64,000 nucleotides of DNA from Gyrodactylus bullatarudis (lineage: Eukaryota; Platyhelminthes; Monogenea; Gyrodactylidea; Gyrodactylidae): the NCBI GenBank assembly GCA_012064415.1, contig SSNU01000209.1, positions 186,001 through 250,000 of the forward strand, written 5' to 3'. Below are positions 60,714 to 64,000 of this stretch, one piece after another; position 1 is the stretch's first letter; each line of letters starts with the position of its first letter. The translations under genes were made by a program, and so were the position numbers. The notes beneath the pieces are model-generated. The model saw only the letters and a program-made list of their open reading frames with translations. It had not been told where the DNA came from and searched no databases.

Positions 60714-61815
60714 CTATTTAAACATGCTAACTGAGTAAAAGTAGGGCAAATGCGCCTGAAGAGACTTGTGGATGGGATACATGCTCTGATTAATCTGAGA
60801 ATAATCGAGAAGAAAAGATATTTTCTCTCCCCTCTTAAGATCACATGCATAGCGCCCCCTAACAAGGCATAATTCGTCTAGAAATTTTTCCTCCAACTGA
60901 TGCAGAGTTGATGGATTCCTCGCAATCTTGCCGTCCTCCAAGTGAATCAAGAGCATTTTACGCTCCAAAGACCTAATGAGCATAGGTAGGAGGAGACTCC
61001 TCAAGAAAAACAGTCTCTGCATTGTCTTTTCCCTTACTATTGAGTTAATTTCAAGCAAACATGTGAGATGGTCCCAGGGAAGAGAGGACAACCTAAAATA
61101 ATTATCGAATATTGGAATCATGACTTGGACATCTTCCTTATTGATTCTGTGCTCATTAGTGATGATACTGGAAATTTTCTGTTTCAACAATTCTTTTTCA
61201 AATAAAGACCCGTCGAGATTCGAGGTGAGTTGAAATGAAAGTATGCTGAAGAGTTTCTTTTTCCTTTCAAATTCCTCTTGGTAGAATTTCTTTCTCATTT
61301 CATCTGTCCAGAGGTATTTGATGAGGTATTTGGGAAATAGAAACCTATAGAGAGAATATAAATCTATGAGAAAGACTCACAGAATTGGCAGAATGATGAC
61401 AGTGCCAGGCAACAAGATCACTGAAAGAAATGATACTGTTTTAAGGAGTTCCTTTGGGGCCCTTCGTACAACTGAGACTTCTGCAAGACTCAAATTTGAG
61501 AATGTTTTCACAATATTCTCATCGGATTTGTTACTCATGAAACCGGTTCTTTTGACAATATCAACATAGGTGGATATATCTTGTTTAGCTTCGGCAATGC
61601 CTAATTATAAGAATTAAGGTTAGATGAATGTGAGATGTACCCTTTTTGCTAATATCGTAGTATTTGTAAGCTGTCGGAGAGACTGAGTGAAGTTGATTCT
61701 CCAACTTTCTCTGGTAGTAATCCAGTTTCGACTTTAGGGAAAAATGACGATATTGACCGTTAACATTGATAATTCTACAAGTTGTTTGTGCCAAACGAGA
61801 GGTACAGTGTAACAT
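60714..61815 (-). CDS. LETM1 domain-containing protein 1 (LETMD1-like)
   Basis: LETMD1 is a mitochondrial inner-membrane protein of the LETM1 family linked to respiration. Minus-strand exons 61641-61815, 61381-61600 and 60714-61344 join in frame to 341 residues (human 360); introns are 40 and 36 nt. The basic N-terminus (MLHCTSRLAQTTCRIINVNG, RHFSLKSK) suits a mitochondrial presequence. A hydrophobic span follows (KTVSFLSVILLPGTVIILPI), then LFLFPKYLIKYLWTDEMR, matching the FFPRxLLxxxFWT pattern of LETM proteins, and a helical domain ending DYSQINQSMYPIHKSL. The ATG lies 72 nt after the TRIT1 stop on the same strand, directly after an acceptor-like tttaatttag. Family assignment rests on the LETM pattern and length; orthology is probable. 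Confidence 0.8.
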
Positions 61816-61887
61816 TTCCTAAATTAAAGTAAGAATAAAGTAAGTTCCATAAAAAGAATTGACAGGAAATAAAAAATATGGTTATTC
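61816..61887 (-). promoter_or_regulatory. TRIT1-LETMD1 intercistronic region with splice-acceptor-like sequence
   Basis: 72 nt between the TRIT1 stop and the LETMD1-like ATG. Read on the minus strand it contains no AATAAA and ends in a pyrimidine-rich run plus TTTAG three bases before the ATG, like a trans-splice or cis-splice acceptor. Confidence 0.45.
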
Positions 61888-63319
61888 TTAAAAAATATTT
61901 TCTTTTTTTCTATCAACCTGACAGGCAGATGGAGCTGGATTTTTTCGTTTCTTATGTTTATTACTGTTCAGATGAGACTTGTAGGAATGCAGGTCATAGA
62001 AAACTTTTTGGTCACATTTTAAACAGGTATAGGGTGGCGGGCCATGGTCAAAATCATCATTAGTGAATGTTGAGTTGTCAGTGAGTTTTTCTGGTCGGAA
62101 TCCCTCAATGCCATCTATCAAAATGTTTATTTTAAAGGAATTCAGCTCGACTTTTCATTGAAATACTCACTCTGAATGTCTTGATCTGATAAGAAGGCTT
62201 CAACTAAATCTTGTATTTTGGAGAAGACCTTTTCATTCCATACTTGTTCCACTGAATTCTCAAAATCAGGCATATTACGCTCAATGATCATGGTCTTCAA
62301 GACAGCGTCAACATTTATTCGGAATATGGGTAGAGACCCATGAGGTTCTCTTCTGATGAACCTATTATTCATCCAACGTTTCTATACTCTAGATTAAAAT
62401 CAAATTAAATACCCACTTGTCTTACAGCATATTTAAAAGTTGAAGTTAAAAGGTTACTCTTACATGCGTTCAAGACTTTAGCTCCCTCTTTGGATTCCCT
62501 CTGTGTAGAGGATAAGCGAATGTAATCGCAGAATTCTTTGAGTCCAATGCACTGGAGAATTCCACGACGTTGTCTTTCGTTTGTTTCGTCTTTATCGAGA
62601 AGCATGTCACATAAATCTTTTTCGTTCTGATCCATTTTAACGTCTGTTTATGTAAAAGTTAATAAAATCTTACGAAGTTTATCCAGGATTTTGGAACATT
62701 TTTCAACAAAACTACAGAGTTCTTCCACGAGGCCATTCTCAACCATTTTCTCAATTCTCATAGAAAGAATTTCTTTAAATTGATCTCTATCTTCAAAATC
62801 CAACCAAATAATCAAAGAATTAGGATACCTAAGTAAAGAAGGCTTCACAATATTCAACATGGAATTGTTATTGCGAATTTTCCTTAGCTGATTAGGATGA
62901 ATTATTTGGGTGATTTTTTCATTCTGGACTGTTTTAAATGAATTGGAGAGAAAATCTTCATAAATAAGAGCTTCCATGTAGTATGTTGTACCTCCGACTA
63001 AAATCGGTATCTTGGATTGTTTATGCAATTCAGAGATAATTTTCATTGATAGATGCTTGAACTTGTTCACATCAAAGTCTACGCCTTCTTCTACGTCAAG
63101 GAAACTTAATAGATGATGCTTTATCTGTAAAGTTTCCACAGAGGTGGCTTTATTCAGAGTTATATCTAGAGGCTTATTCATCTGCATTGCATCAATGTTG
63201 ATGATTTCAGTATTGATTTTTTTCGCAAGATCAATGGATAATTTTGTTTTACCGACTCCAGTGCTTCCAGTGATAAAAATACACTTGCCTGTCATTTTTC
63301 TAAAAAGTTGTGCATTCAT
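61888..63319 (-). CDS. TRIT1: tRNA isopentenyltransferase (dimethylallyl-tRNA transferase)
   Basis: TRIT1 transfers a dimethylallyl group to A37 of certain tRNAs in cytosol and mitochondria. Minus-strand exons 62674-63319, 62417-62643, 62171-62381 and 61888-62114 give 436 residues (human 467); introns are 30, 35 and 56 nt. The P-loop GSTGVGKTKLS, then IINIDAMQMNKPLDI, IKHHLLSFLD and IPILVGGTTYYMEALIY are diagnostic. Later come GILQCIGLKEFCDYIRL, FKYAVRQ joined to KRWMNNRF (split by intron 2), and a C-terminal U1/matrin-type C2H2 zinc finger, CLKCDQKVFYDLHSYKSHLN. The first in-frame ATG (MNAQLFRKM) was chosen; a second ATG eight codons later is possible and would suit dual targeting. DAMQMN replaces the common DSMQVY. 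Confidence 0.95.
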
Positions 63320-63799
63320 ATCACGATATAGGTAAAACAATTGATTGTACTTATTTTCAAAAACCAGTTTTCCTAAAACTTTTAATTTTTTTGAAGATTC
63401 AAATTTATTATTTTACTAAAATAATTTTAGTCTAAATTTCATGAAAAGTTGCTGAAACAAAATATTAGGAAGATGATTATATAGAATTGTTAATTTTCTT
63501 TCTTTCAAATATACCATCTATCAAGAGAAACTTAATCTTCCCCTGATCTACCAATTACTAGTAACTAGTTTAAACCCATCAGAATAGAATTATACGCGTT
63601 CAACTACAAGAACTTCATTTCATCAAGAAGATGTCAGATAAGCGACTATTCAAGAATCTAGATTTCGAAGACTCGTGAAAAATTTTGAATATGAAAAACA
63701 TCACTGCGAAAGAATTAAACAAAAATCAAAACGTCTTTACGTTTTTTAACTTGGTGCACAAATTCAAACACATCACATTTTTGTTGTCGTAGTAATGCC
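63320..63799. other. Divergent intergenic region upstream of TRIT1
   Basis: 480 bp between divergent start codons, AT-rich, no gene or clear TATA element seen. It should contain promoters for TRIT1 (-) and the gene starting at 63800 (+). Confidence 0.45.
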
Positions 63800-64000
63800 A
63801 TGTTTTTACGCCTAAAAACTTTTATTGTTCTATTCATAGTGTTTATTTGTATATTTTTCATTAATTTTATTTCATTCCAACAAAAAACATTAAACGGTAA
63901 TGTTCTATCTTTAATATTTATTAAGATGAATACATTGAAAATACAATATACAACAATGAAGAATATTCTGTTCCAAAAATGCCAAAAAAATCAAACTTTG
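63800..64000 (+). CDS. N-terminus of a putative signal-anchor (type II membrane) protein, 3' partial
   Basis: ATG at 63800 begins MFLRLKTFIVLFIVFICIFF, a short basic start followed by a ~20-residue hydrophobic span, fitting a signal anchor or uncleaved signal. A GT...AG pair at 63897-63925 would remove 29 nt and continue in frame as DEYIENTIYNNEEYSVPK to the window end. Without splicing the frame is also open, but it reads a less protein-like sequence. Golgi glycosyltransferases often start this way, but nothing here identifies the family. Confidence 0.4.
   Translation, partial: MFLRLKTFIVLFIVFICIFFINFISFQQKTLNGNVLSLIFIKMNTLKIQYTTMKNILFQKCQKNQTL

Noticed and set aside
61888..62635. Separate small genes for the zinc finger and the two upstream ORFs
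   Set aside because: All join in phase through short introns to the TRIT1 N-terminus and match its known order of motifs.

Overview
This is an AT-rich arthropod nuclear DNA segment with spliced protein-coding genes, canonical AATAAA signals and many decayed transposons. The gene content (peptide-amidating lyase, Spen, LC8 dynein light chain, adrenodoxin reductase, NOG2, SRP54, ASCC1, LETMD1, TRIT1) is animal. The low GC, heavy repeat load and short secreted peptides fit a parasitic crustacean, possibly a caligid copepod (sea louse). That assignment is a guess from texture, not from an alignment.

Layout, left to right. (1) 1-6454 (+): last four exons of a membrane-bound peptidyl-alpha-hydroxyglycine alpha-amidating lyase, its introns holding a MITE-like inverted-repeat element and a 1.7 kb Tigger/pogo-like element. 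(2) 8060-20631 (+): a complete split ends (Spen/SHARP) gene of 10 exons, four RRMs and a C-terminal SPOC domain. (3) 21705-23368 (-): mitochondrial ferredoxin (adrenodoxin) reductase, with introns of only 32, 36 and 39 nt. (4) 24-33.7 kb: a repeat-rich desert with LINE, KRBA2-like and possibly mariner remnants. (5) 33747-46471 (+): 3' part of a large Ig/FN3 transmembrane adhesion protein. (6) 47632-47946 (+): LC8 dynein light chain with a clear TATA box. (7) 48337-49164: a 5'-truncated LINE flanked by a nearly identical 160 bp direct repeat. (8) 49234-52236 (+): nucleolar GTPase NOG2/GNL2. (9) 53274-55741: three tiny secreted-peptide genes of 62-65 residues, each with one mature cysteine. (10) 57736-63319: a compact housekeeping block of SRP54 (-), ASCC1 (+), LETMD1-like (-) and TRIT1 (-). 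(11) 63800 to the end (+): the start of a signal-anchor protein.

The genes do not form one pathway. Recurring themes are compaction and mobile DNA. Several introns are 29-40 nt, some stop codons overlap the poly(A) signal, and SRP54/ASCC1 are head to head with 197 bp between their start codons. ASCC1/LETMD1 are convergent with crossed poly(A) signals. TRIT1/LETMD1 lie 72 nt apart on one strand, with a splice-acceptor-like sequence just before the LETMD1 ATG, which would suit an operon resolved by trans-splicing. The least familiar gene set is the cluster of short secreted single-cysteine peptides at 53.3-55.7 kb.
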